Shown one piece after another: positions 31,509 through 37,446 of a stretch of DNA of 37,542 nucleotides. Under the pieces are notes generated by a model. It was not told the DNA's origin. It ran no database searches and was given only the letters and a program-made list of their open reading frames with translations. Each line of letters begins with the position of its first letter. Within the stretch, counting starts at the first letter, position 1. A program made the position numbers and the translations under genes. The stretch is from a virus: the IMG/VR virus record IMGVR_UViG_3300031659_000030, positions 1 through 37,542 of that record, one strand, 5' to 3'.

Positions 31509-31892
31509 TTATTTATGTAACTCTTTAATTGAATCTACAACTTTATCTATATAATCATCAAGTTCGTCATCTAGCATAGATGCAGTAAGTCCTGCATATT
31601 CCTCCTCTACTTCTTCAGCCTCCTCAACTTTATATGTAAATAATATGTTAATTGTTTCTCCATTTTCCTCCTCATCCATCTTTACTTCCATAACAAGCTC
31701 TCCATCTTCGTGAAGTTCTTCCATTTGTTCTTTACTAAAGTTTAATGTAAAGTCAACAGCTACATCAGAGATTACTTCTTCTTCTGTTTCAGTTTCTTGA
31801 TTTGCTAATTGACAATCTTCTAGAGTTTCATATAGACATTCGCCCATCTCTCCCCATTTGTATTTTCCTTCTTCGCATTCTTCGCAAGGCAT
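31509..31892 (-). CDS. Acidic protein with N-terminal Cys motif, first gene of the packaging operon
   Basis: 127 residues. The N-terminus MPCEECEEGKYKWGEMGECL has a Cys pair plus a third Cys, then a Cys in ETLEDCQLAN, a small metal-binding knot found at the start of several phage proteins in this position. The rest is very acidic (EETETEEEV-like and EEENGETINILFTYKVEEAE) and would be disordered or strand-like. It is preceded by the shared repeat/promoter region at 31924-32060. Role unknown; a DNA mimic or packaging regulator is conceivable but not shown. Confidence 0.6.
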   Translation of the reverse strand: MPCEECEEGKYKWGEMGECLYETLEDCQLANQETETEEEVISDVAVDFTLNFSKEQMEELHEDGELVMEVKMDEEENGETINILFTYKVEEAEEVEEEYAGLTASMLDDELDDYIDKVVDSIKELHK

Positions 31893-31923
31893 AATTTCTA
31901 TTTTTTTATTTTTTTCATTTGCA

Positions 31924-31960
31924 CAAATAAAGTAAAATATTTGATATATCCTACGAAACT
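31924..31960 (-). promoter_or_regulatory. Putative promoter of the packaging operon
   Basis: On the minus strand AGTTTCGTAGG (31960-31950) and TTATTTG (31930-31924) repeat two elements of the early promoter at 4020-4053, where they read AGTTTGGTAGG and TTATTTG. The spacer between the -33-like and -7-like parts is about three bases longer (24), so this may need an activator. The hexamer array begins 34 bases upstream. Confidence 0.45.
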
Positions 31961-31994
31961 TTAGGAAATTTTATTAACTATGCTTTATTCATAT

Positions 31995-32037
31995 CTTTAG
32001 CTTTGTCTTTATCTTACTCTTTATCTTTAATGGTATA
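31995..32037. repeat. Second hexanucleotide array ending in TGGTATA
   Basis: Six 6-bp units occupy 31995-32030: CTTTAG, CTTTGT, CTTTAT, CTTACT, CTTTAT, CTTTAA, followed by TGGTATA. The last 19 bases are identical to those of the array at 4106-4160. The array lies about 100 bases upstream of the packaging operon start codon, as the first array does for the early operon (about 110). Confidence 0.8.
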
Positions 32038-32040
32038 ACA

Positions 32041-32060
32041 TACCCTTAGGATACCCTTTA
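32041..32060. repeat. 11-bp spaced ACCCTT motifs
   Basis: TACCCTTAGGA is followed by TACCCTTTA, two ACCCTT motifs 11 bp apart. They are the reverse complement of the AAGGGT units at 4175-4206 and have the same spacing. A single further AAAGGGTAT lies near 32647. A protein-binding site beside the array is likely. Confidence 0.5.
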
Positions 32061-32669
32061 ATTCTTTTCCATATAGATTATTCTACCCCATACTTATTCA
32101 ATTCCCATTCCAAATTTTTTTATAATTTTTTTTTACTTCCAAAAACTGCCGAATAATCAATTTAATTTACTATACCTTTGTATTCCTTAGAATATACTGT
32201 TGCTCATATCGCAACTAGCATATTTAATAACCTTCACACTTAAAATACATATTATGTTTAAATTCAAGATTGGTAACGTCTATATACAACTTATCCCATT
32301 CAAGATTACTTGGAAGTTCTAATACCTAATATAATATATCTTTATGAAATTGGATTTAGATTTCTTGTTTGTGTGTGTGGATGCTCAATATACGCAAATC
32401 TCAAAAGTCGCGTTTTTCGTCCTCAACTCCTGAAATATTCCAAAAAATACGGTTTTTCTTTCTAATTCTTCAGATTAATGATTAAAATAACAATTGTTAA
32501 CATCTTTTTAGTAGATTCTGCGTGTAAGAAGGCATAAAAAACTGCTATATAACTAAGCTATTTAAAAATAAATTGCAAAAGGATAAAGAAATTTAACATC
32601 CTATTAATAAGAATAACAAAAATATTATTGTTATAGTATAATCGTTAAAGGGTATTTTATCGAATTGAT
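32061..32669. other. Gene-poor spacer
   Basis: About 600 bases without a convincing minus-strand gene. It holds poly-T stretches (32116-32133), two short plus-strand frames (32254-32322 and 32344-32433), a GTGTGTGTGG stretch, a local GC rise near 32408-32432, and an AT-only inverted repeat ATAACAA/TTGTTAT (32613-32634). No tRNA or strong terminator is visible. It may hold a small RNA or be a control region. Confidence 0.4.
32254..32322 (+). CDS. Possible 22-residue plus-strand peptide
   Basis: ATG at 32254 opens MFKFKIGNVYIQLIPFKITW and ends with a TAA after two more residues. An A-rich leader (TTAAAATACATATT) precedes the ATG, like the leaders of other genes here. It would be the only plus-strand gene. 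Length alone makes it uncertain, and there is no known family. Confidence 0.2.
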   Translation: MFKFKIGNVYIQLIPFKITWKF

Positions 32670-32966
32670 TCATATAATACAATTATTTCCCTCTTCATCT
32701 GTACTAAAGTGGCTTATATTATCCTCATAGTATGCACTAAATACTTCTTTCACTTGTCTGCCTTGTCTATTTGTGAACCCATATTCGAACAAAAACAAAC
32801 CGTTTACTTTCTTATTTTCTATCATAAAAAAGAAAATGTCAACCGCTTTAACTTTATATTGTTTTGCTGTTTGCCTTGCTGCATATATTAAGCGGCTTAT
32901 ATCGTGTCTGATTGTTCCGTATTGGCTCAGGTGCTGCCGTGCTTGGTGTTCTGTTAAATTTATCAT
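32670..32966 (-). CDS. Hypothetical accessory protein, 98 residues
   Basis: It opens MINLTEHQARQHLSQYGTIR and continues with SRLIYAARQTAKQYKVKAVD, FFFMIENKKVNGLFLFEYGF and TNRQGRQVKEVFSAYYEDNI. A helical start followed by strands suggests a small globular protein. No catalytic motif is seen. It is the last gene of the accessory module and follows the GP88-like gene directly, with no gap. Family not recognised. Confidence 0.6.
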   Translation of the reverse strand: MINLTEHQARQHLSQYGTIRHDISRLIYAARQTAKQYKVKAVDIFFFMIENKKVNGLFLFEYGFTNRQGRQVKEVFSAYYEDNISHFSTDEEGNNCII

Positions 32967-33704
32967 TTAATTTAAGTTAAAGTTATCAATTACAAACCCG
33001 CTTTTATCTTTCTTGGCGTCTCCTTTAGCCTTCAGACCAAGTATTACATTCTTGTTGTATAGCATAATCAGGTCTGATGTATCGCCGTCTACAACTTTAA
33101 ACCCTTTGTATTTTGTCGGTAACCCGTTAGAGAATACCGCCGCAACATTACCGCCTAAATTAAGCGCCTCTAATATTTCGCTTTCGTTGTCTTCTTTCCT
33201 GCTTAGGGTCAACTTGTAGGAAGTATTAATATACTTTTTTATCTTTCCTAAAATTGCCGTATAATCATAGAATACTAAATTTTTAAACTGTTGGTCTTTC
33301 AGTACATCCAAACCGTTATATTTTTTTATCAAGGCTATAAAATCAAGATCAGAAGTTCCATTTAATCGGATAGCTATTTTTTTATTTTGTCTGATAGATT
33401 TAATTGCTATTTTTTGGATTTCTTGGCTTAATTGATTAATAAACTTTTCTTTGTCTTCTAGGTAGTACTCTGTTTTATTTATCCTAGCATTTTTTACATT
33501 CGAAAACTTCCCTCTACCGGCTGAAAATAAGCACGCAGCCGCGCAGCCTTTGGACGCTTTCGGGCAAATGTTTATTTTTTTACTGTTTTGGGTGTGCGGT
33601 GCTAGGTACAAAATAAAACTCTCAAGACTATTTTTTGAGGTCTTCGCGTTGGTGCTGCCTTTACTTAGTAAATTTTTTGGGGCTTTGTATATTGGTGTTT
33701 TCAT
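32967..33704 (-). CDS. GP88-like phage protein
   Basis: 245 residues. The core KKINICPKASKGCAAACLFS, then AGRGKFSNVKNARINKTEYY and LEDKEKFINQLSQEIQKIAI matches the GP88 family (gene product 88 of mycobacteriophages and relatives), which has a conserved CPxASxGCxxxC cluster and the RxNKT motif. The C-terminal half (IRLNGTSDLDFIALIKKYNG, NLVFYDYTAILGKIKKYINT) looks alpha/beta, like a TIM-barrel fragment, and the Cys cluster suggests a metal site. Function in phages is unknown. It is preceded by the leader AATTTAAAATATTAAAAATG-like sequence also seen before 34196. Some GC-richer codons occur here compared with the structural genes. Confidence 0.8.
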   Translation of the reverse strand: MKTPIYKAPKNLLSKGSTNAKTSKNSLESFILYLAPHTQNSKKINICPKASKGCAAACLFSAGRGKFSNVKNARINKTEYYLEDKEKFINQLSQEIQKIAIKSIRQNKKIAIRLNGTSDLDFIALIKKYNGLDVLKDQQFKNLVFYDYTAILGKIKKYINTSYKLTLSRKEDNESEILEALNLGGNVAAVFSNGLPTKYKGFKVVDGDTSDLIMLYNKNVILGLKAKGDAKKDKSGFVIDNFNLN

Positions 33705-33729
33705 TTTTAATATTTTAAATTAATAGTTT

Positions 33730-33960
33730 TTAATTATGCTCTTTACAGATTGGACAAATACGTATGTCTTGGTCTAACTCAGCCCCGCAGCAACTGAAAA
33801 AACAATTATTACAGAGTTTATCATCGTCTTGACTCTCTTCTATCTCTTCAGGTGTTAGGTCTGCAGCGCATAGAGTACATAAAATTGCGTCGGTGGTGTC
33901 TTCTGTTGGGTCGGTTCCGTGGGTGGCTCTCGTGCCTCTTGTGTAGTTTTCAAAATTCAT
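33730..33960 (-). CDS. Small double zinc-ribbon protein
   Basis: 76 residues. Three Cys clusters occur: LCTLCAAD, LCNNCFFSCCG and ICPICKEHN, which could form two zinc ribbons. The acidic linker (PEEIEESQDDD) lies between the first two. The start ATG shares its A with the stop of the upstream gene (TAATG). A nucleic-acid or protein-binding adaptor is likely; function unknown. Confidence 0.6.
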   Translation of the reverse strand: MNFENYTRGTRATHGTDPTEDTTDAILCTLCAADLTPEEIEESQDDDKLCNNCFFSCCGAELDQDIRICPICKEHN

Positions 33961-34196
33961 TATTTTAGCATTAAGTTAGATTCTAGTATTTCGATTGTTC
34001 TTTTAAACATATTCGGATGTATAAAATAATTCTTGTTATCATCCAAATTTTTCAATTCTTCCTGTATCTGCTCGACTCCTTTTCTAATTATCTCTTCAAA
34101 TATCACGGTTCCGATGTTGTACGCGTTCCCTTCTTGGGTCAACTCCTTAACCGCTCGGTTGATTCTTACGTTTGGCTTATTGCTTTTCTTTTTCAT
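33960..34196 (-). CDS. Hypothetical accessory protein, 78 residues
   Basis: From the ATG at 34194-34196 the product begins MKKKSNKPNVRINRAVKELT and continues as a helical protein (EEIIRKGVEQIQEELKNLDD). The ATG is preceded by AATTTAAAATACTAAAAATG-type sequence, nearly identical to the leader of the GP88-like gene; a start 15 codons upstream would lie inside that leader. Family not recognised. Confidence 0.55.
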   Translation of the reverse strand: MKKKSNKPNVRINRAVKELTQEGNAYNIGTVIFEEIIRKGVEQIQEELKNLDDNKNYFIHPNMFKRTIEILESNLMLK

Positions 34197-34212
34197 TTTT
34201 AGTATTTTAAAT

Positions 34213-34512
34213 TTATATTCTAGGTAAAAAATGCGTATCATTTACGCTCAACCCTTTTATGTCATGGCTTAATGTTTCAGTGAATCGGTTTAAATTTGTG
34301 AACCGTTCACTAGCTAAAAAATTCTTTGATTTTGTTAAGGCGTGAACCTTTAACGCTCGGTTGCACCAATTAGAATTAGCTGTTATAACCTCAAGTATTT
34401 GCAACCTTTTAAAAATTCTTTTGTTTTTTTCTCCTTCACTTAGGAAGGGGAACACATCAACGCAAATATTAAAAAGTTTTTGCGTGTTGTTATTTTCGAT
34501 TTTCTTATTCAT
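34213..34512 (-). CDS. Hypothetical accessory protein, 99 residues
   Basis: It opens MNKKIENNNTQKLFNICVDV and contains SEGEKNKRIFKRLQILEVIT and WCNRALKVHALTKSKNFLAS. It is basic and helical, which could suit DNA or RNA binding. No motif or family is recognised. It follows the 94-residue gene with a two-base gap. Confidence 0.55.
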   Translation of the reverse strand: MNKKIENNNTQKLFNICVDVFPFLSEGEKNKRIFKRLQILEVITANSNWCNRALKVHALTKSKNFLASERFTNLNRFTETLSHDIKGLSVNDTHFLPRI

Positions 34513-34514
34513 AA

Positions 34515-34799
34515 TTATGATTTTTTAGTATTAATATAATTTTTTAGGTCTGTTTGGATTTGTTCTATCTCTTCTTCAGTATTGGCGAAAATTTTAAAAA
34601 TTTCGTTTAGATTGCTAGAATCGTTCACCGTGTACTCTAAAATTTGGAATGCTTCGCTAATTTTAAGGTCTGCTATTGAATTATATTTATTTAAATTTTC
34701 TATTACCTCTTTGTAATTTTCAGGATAAGCAAAGCTATTTATTTCTAATTTAATAATATTTTCTGCTTTTAGCTTTTGTTTTAATGTGTAGTTTTTCAT
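34515..34799 (-). CDS. Hypothetical accessory protein, 94 residues
   Basis: It opens MKNYTLKQKLKAENIIKLEI and is helical throughout, acidic at the C-terminus (FANTEEEIEQIQTDLKNYIN). No motif or family is recognised. It is the second gene after the promoter at 35009-35042. The ATG is preceded by an A-rich leader. Confidence 0.55.
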   Translation of the reverse strand: MKNYTLKQKLKAENIIKLEINSFAYPENYKEVIENLNKYNSIADLKISEAFQILEYTVNDSSNLNEIFKIFANTEEEIEQIQTDLKNYINTKKS

Positions 34800-34809
34800 T
34801 TTTTTTTAT

Positions 34810-35004
34810 TTATTTAATTAATTTATTTATTGCCTTGTTAAACCCTTTCAAGTTTTTATATTGGAAAGTATTATAGTAATCATTTGTAGTATATTCACTC
34901 TTCCAATATTCAACTACATTTGTAGTAGTATTTAATGTGCTATAGAAATTAGTGTTATTTATCTTAACTCTTATTTCTGTATAGTTTTGTTTTGTTGTTT
35001 TCAT
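34810..35004 (-). CDS. Hypothetical small protein, possibly leaderless
   Basis: From the ATG at 35002-35004 the product has 64 residues and begins MKTTKQNYTEIRVKINNTNF. It contains Tyr/Asn/Thr-rich strands (WKSEYTTNDYYNTFQYKNLK). An ATG five codons earlier lies inside the -7 element TATCTTTG and is unlikely to be transcribed. No family is recognised. It is the first gene of the accessory module. Confidence 0.5.
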   Translation of the reverse strand: MKTTKQNYTEIRVKINNTNFYSTLNTTTNVVEYWKSEYTTNDYYNTFQYKNLKGFNKAINKLIK

Positions 35005-35008
35005 ACTG

Positions 35009-35042
35009 CAAAGATACAAATAAATTTGATATACAATACAAA
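35009..35042 (-). promoter_or_regulatory. Promoter of the accessory module (TATCTTTG -7)
   Basis: On the minus strand TATCTTTG (35016-35009) is followed four bases later by the ATG (35004-35002). A -33 element could be ATTG (17-base spacer) or TTTG (35042-35039, 22-base spacer). The short distance to the start implies a leaderless transcript, as at 5298-5328. Confidence 0.5.
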
Positions 35043-35280
35043 TAATTTATAAATGTTTACAAATATGCTAGTTTATAATGATTCTAAATAAGGATAATTT
35101 ATGTATATATAGACCGCGTGTAATAAAATAATCCATTTAAAAAAGTAATTCAATAGAAAGTTATTAACAATAAAAATAAATGCTTTTTTGTTTGGTCAAT
35201 TCAAAAAATTTGATATAAAAAACAATTTAACATAATATATATTATGTTAAGTTTAGAATGATTCTAAATAAGGAAAAATT
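35023..35280. repeat. Imperfect ~180-bp direct duplication
   Basis: Two copies start with AATTTGATATA (35023 and 35208) and end with GTTTAKAATGATTCTAAATA then AGGA (35071-35094 and 35251-35274). The AATGATTCTAAATAAGGA blocks lie exactly 180 bp apart. The core TTTAGAAT-G-ATTCTAAA in copy 2 is a perfect inverted repeat; copy 1 has one change. Operator or origin sites are the likely role. Confidence 0.75.
35227..35250. repeat. Perfect 24-bp palindrome
   Basis: Arms TTAACATAATAT and ATATTATGTTAA form a perfect 24-bp palindrome, immediately before the second AATGATTCTAAATA block. It could bind a dimeric repressor or extrude as a cruciform at an origin. Confidence 0.75.
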
Positions 35281-35308
35281 GCTCTTTATGCCCTATGCAA
35301 CATCCCTA

Positions 35309-35355
35309 GCAGTTTCAGGCAGTTTCAGCAGTTTCAACGGATTTGGCAGTTTCAG
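35309..35355. repeat. Iteron-like GCAGTTTCAR repeats (x4)
   Basis: GCAGTTTCAG occurs at 35309-35318, 35319-35328 and 35346-35355, with GCAGTTTCAA at 35328-35337. The first three starts are spaced 10 and 9 bases apart, and the fourth 18. They are followed by a nearly G/C-free A-rich tract (about 35370-35430). Iterons beside an AT-rich unwinding stretch are typical of origins. Confidence 0.7.
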
Positions 35356-35463
35356 GAAAATTTAAGAAAATGTTTTTCAAAAAATAAAAATAAAAATAAA
35401 TTTAAAAAATAAAATTTAAAAATAAAAAGAACTGAATAAAAATATTAATCAGCTTAATGAGTA
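35356..35463. other. A-rich tract, possible DNA unwinding element
   Basis: From about 35370 to 35430 the plus strand is nearly all A with scattered T (AAAATAAAAATAAAAAT-like). No gene is seen. With the adjacent iterons and palindrome it fits a DNA unwinding element. On the minus strand it follows the stop of the HTH gene at 35464 and could also support transcript ending. Confidence 0.4.
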
Positions 35464-35661
35464 TTACTTTAGATAGGTCTTTAGCCTAAGTATCTTATTG
35501 ATGATTGATTGACTTACCTTATACTTAATAGCTAACTGATGCTGAGTGTAAACTCCTTTAGCATACTCTAGTCTAATAATCTCTGCCTCCTCTAAGGTAA
35601 ACTTCCTCTTAGCATATCCACCACCTCTCCTATCCTTCCTGTCGTATAAATTTACACTCAT
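35464..35661 (-). CDS. Small HTH protein
   Basis: 65 residues. A basic N-terminus (SVNLYDRKDRRGGGYAKRKF) leads into a homeodomain-like HTH: TLEEAEIIRLEYAKGVYTQH, then QLAIKYKVSQSIINKILRLK. The helix-turn-helix with VSQSIINKIL as recognition helix is typical of HNH-associated or recombinase-type HTHs. It is the last gene of the early cluster, next to the repeat-rich spacer, and starts inside the VRR-NUC stop region (four-base overlap). It may be a regulator or an origin-binding protein. Confidence 0.6.
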   Translation of the reverse strand: MSVNLYDRKDRRGGGYAKRKFTLEEAEIIRLEYAKGVYTQHQLAIKYKVSQSIINKILRLKTYLK

Positions 35662-36050
35662 ATTGTTTTCTCAAAGTAGGCATCTATTACTGCCAATGAT
35701 TCATCTAATCCTTTAGTAACCCTAGCACAATACCCTTGTTCGTTAAGGTATGCTATCCATTCTTTCTGTTCTTTAGTTGGGTAGGATTTCTTATCCTTTT
35801 TTATTTCAAGAAACAATCCATGATACATTTCTCCTTTGAGGGTACCCCCCTCCCCCTCTACCCCCCTCTCCATAGGGAAACATATTTGTAGATCAGGGAA
35901 TCCTTTTACATAACCTGTAGCCTTAGCCTTCACAGCTTGTTTAAATGATGTCCTGATACCTCCTAAAGAAGCACAGTACATTACTTTAGGGTACTTAAAC
36001 TTTAGGTAAGTGATTACGCTTTTTTGTACTTCTTCTTCTTGATTTCTCAA
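35658..36050 (-). CDS. VRR-NUC domain nuclease
   Basis: 130 residues. Motifs of the VRR-NUC (PD-(D/E)XK) family: an N-terminal helix with Glu (NQEEEVQKSVITYLKFKYP), GYVKGFPDLQI with Asp53, YHGLFLEIKKD with Glu82 and Lys84, and TKEQKEWIAYL with Gln95. Between the Asp and the E-x-K lies a Gly/Glu-rich insert (ERGVEGEGGTLKGEM, about 61-75) that corresponds to the G-rich DNA patch at 35842-35871. VRR-NUC proteins act as structure-specific nucleases, often on branched DNA or with a helicase partner. It overlaps the 78-residue gene by 56 bases. Confidence 0.85.
   Translation of the reverse strand: MRNQEEEVQKSVITYLKFKYPKVMYCASLGGIRTSFKQAVKAKATGYVKGFPDLQICFPMERGVEGEGGTLKGEMYHGLFLEIKKDKKSYPTKEQKEWIAYLNEQGYCARVTKGLDESLAVIDAYFEKTI
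35842..35871. other. C-rich patch inside the VRR-NUC gene
   Basis: Plus strand runs TACCCCCCTCCCCC, then TCTACCCCCCTCTCC. On the minus strand these are three G tracts of 5-6, enough for a two-tetrad G-quadruplex. It encodes the low-complexity insert of the nuclease. CCCCCTCTAC is shared with the patch at 104-131. Confidence 0.6.
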
Positions 36051-36231
36051 CTTTAGTTTTTTTAATTGATTGCTTAATTTCTCTACGAATCTCCATCATC
36101 TTATTGTAGATTTTGATTTCTAACTCTGCATTATCTAATCCGAGTTCAATGATTTCTTCCTGAGCTTCTCTTAGTCTTAGGTTGAGGTAGATGCAATAGA
36201 ACAGTACAACTACAAACAGTATGATTTCCAT
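35995..36231 (-). CDS. Small membrane-anchored coiled-coil protein
   Basis: 78 residues. A hydrophobic N-terminus (MEIILFVVVLFYCIYLNL) is probably a membrane anchor, followed by a helical acidic stretch (REAQEEIIELGLDNAELEIK) and a basic C-terminus (KKTKVEKSRRRSTKKRNH). The order is that of inner-membrane anchor plus DNA/RNA-binding tail. It overlaps the VRR-NUC gene by 56 bases. Family not recognised. Confidence 0.55.
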   Translation of the reverse strand: MEIILFVVVLFYCIYLNLRLREAQEEIIELGLDNAELEIKIYNKMMEIRREIKQSIKKTKVEKSRRRSTKKRNHLPKV

Positions 36232-36242
36232 ATATTGTTTAT

Positions 36243-36482
36243 TTAATAATTAGTATTTCCATATTGACCTTCAACATAGATGCTCTTGAACATGATGTCC
36301 ATTTCTTTATTACCTGACTTTAACTGTCTAATGATTCTTGAGTTCAAAGTAACATCCTTCTTAATCATCTCAATGTTATCAGTTAAGACAAATGTATCAA
36401 TTCTTTTGAACTTATAGTGCATTGCCGAACCTTTCTTACGGTATCCATACTCTATCATAACCCTATAGATAGGGCTAGACAA
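36243..36482 (-). CDS. Hypothetical early protein, 79 residues
   Basis: It opens MSSPIYRVMIEYGYRKKGSA and continues with KFKRIDTFVLTDNIEMIKKD and MDIMFKSIYVEGQYGNTNY. Strand-rich and basic. No family or motif is recognised. Its start overlaps the DUF3310 gene stop by eight bases. Confidence 0.55.
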   Translation of the reverse strand: MSSPIYRVMIEYGYRKKGSAMHYKFKRIDTFVLTDNIEMIKKDVTLNSRIIRQLKSGNKEMDIMFKSIYVEGQYGNTNY

Positions 36483-36792
36483 CCTCTTGGATTTTTTCTA
36501 ACTCAAACTCTAAATGAGCTATAGCCTTAGTAATGCAGTCAATAGGTGTATCGTGCTTATGGTAAGCTCTCAAGATGTAGGTAGTGGCTGTGGCAAGGTG
36601 GTAAGGCAAGTCAAAGTTATCACAAACCTTCCTTGCTTCATATCCATTCTTTCCTCTGTAATATTTAGGAACTCTATTGTCCTTTAAACCTAACTCATCT
36701 TTGGTTAGTTTCATCTTAGGATTAACTCCCCACTTGTTATCCTTATCATCAACTACTACATCTTTCCAATCTTCAATTCTATTGTCTTTCAT
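36475..36792 (-). CDS. DUF3310 family protein
   Basis: 105 residues. The C-terminal segment KYYRGKNGYEARKVCDNFDL, then PYHLATATTYILRAYHKHDT and PIDCITKAIAHLEFELEKIQ matches DUF3310 (SaV-like), a small helical family frequent in phages and sometimes annotated as nucleotide kinase-like. The core pattern (H/KYY-x-GGxEA...iKYlxRxxxK...DxxKAixyLE) is visible with KYYRGKNGYEA and AIAHLEFELEK. The N-terminal 40 residues are charged. It lies in the early cluster. Function is not established. Confidence 0.7.
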   Translation of the reverse strand: MKDNRIEDWKDVVVDDKDNKWGVNPKMKLTKDELGLKDNRVPKYYRGKNGYEARKVCDNFDLPYHLATATTYILRAYHKHDTPIDCITKAIAHLEFELEKIQEVV

Positions 36793-36976
36793 TTAATCTA
36801 TCGTTTTCTAGTCCTCCTGTTCGTGTAACTACTCTATCTCTTTTATCCATCTGTTCTATCCTCCATATAATCTTTTCATTCTGTCTATCTCTTATCTTGC
36901 CCTCTACAATACTCATAAAGATAATCATAACAAGTACAAATATTATTACACAAAGCGTTATTTTAAATATCATCAT
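36779..36976 (-). CDS. Small membrane-anchored protein
   Basis: 65 residues. A hydrophobic N-terminus (MIFKITLCVIIFVLVMIIFM) is a likely membrane span, followed by a charged tail (EGKIRDRQNEKIIWRIEQMD). The ATG overlaps the stop of the 58-residue gene (ATGA), and the stop overlaps the DUF3310 gene by 14 bases. A second ATG follows directly. Function unknown. Confidence 0.55.
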   Translation of the reverse strand: MMIFKITLCVIIFVLVMIIFMSIVEGKIRDRQNEKIIWRIEQMDKRDRVVTRTGGLENDRLNERQ

Positions 36977-37149
36977 TTTGTTAAGATTTTTAATAATTGA
37001 CTTGAGGTATATATTCTATCATCTCCTGAATAATTCTCATATATCATTGTGAAGTTATCATCTTTCCAAGTCCATAGACTTCTTACATTCTTTTTAATAT
37101 TGTCTTTCAATATCCATTTAATTGTTTTGTATGTTCTTTCTACGGCCAT
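36973..37149 (-). CDS. Hypothetical early protein, 58 residues
   Basis: A frame from the ATG at 37147-37149 encodes MAVERTYKTIKWILKDNIKK, then NVRSLWTWKDDNFTMIYENY and ends ILTK. The stop overlaps the next ATG (ATGA), and the frame fills the gap between 36976 and 37175. The coupled overlap supports translation. No family is recognised. Confidence 0.6.
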   Translation of the reverse strand: MAVERTYKTIKWILKDNIKKNVRSLWTWKDDNFTMIYENYSGDDRIYTSSQLLKILTK

Positions 37150-37174
37150 ATTACAACTATGTTTTTATTCATAT

Positions 37175-37408
37175 CTATTGTTTTAGTTCTTTAATTCTCA
37201 GTTTAGTTTCATATAAGATACTTTCAATCCTTTCAGTTGGTGTTAGCTCACGAGATAGGTTTATTAAAATGACTGCTGATTCCAACTCCTCAATAACTCT
37301 TTTGTTTGCGTAATCTTCTAACATCTTACAGAGGTGAGCATATGTCATAGTGTACCCACTCATTTCTGAAGTTAATTTTAAATTTTGTTGGTTTATAAAT
37401 GCTTCCAT
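37175..37408 (-). CDS. Hypothetical early protein, 77 residues
   Basis: It opens MEAFINQQNLKLTSEMSGYT and continues AHLCKMLEDYANKRVIEELE and ILINLSRELTPTERIESILY, predicted all-helical with a Lys-rich end. No motif or family is recognised. It starts an uninterrupted run of early genes down to 35464. With a circular window, it would follow the short ORF spanning the ends. Confidence 0.55.
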   Translation of the reverse strand: MEAFINQQNLKLTSEMSGYTMTYAHLCKMLEDYANKRVIEELESAVILINLSRELTPTERIESILYETKLRIKELKQ

Positions 37409-37446
37409 ATTCTACGCCCTTATTAGTGAGTGGGTCTTTACTCTGT

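Noticed and set aside
32173-32180. Plus-strand TACCTTTG as a promoter for the 22-residue ORF
   Set aside because: It matches the -7 consensus but no -33 TTTG/TTG is found 17-22 bases upstream.
32613-32634. ATAACAA/TTGTTAT inverted repeat as a terminator
   Set aside because: The stem has almost no GC pairs and no clear T-tract follows, so intrinsic termination is unlikely.
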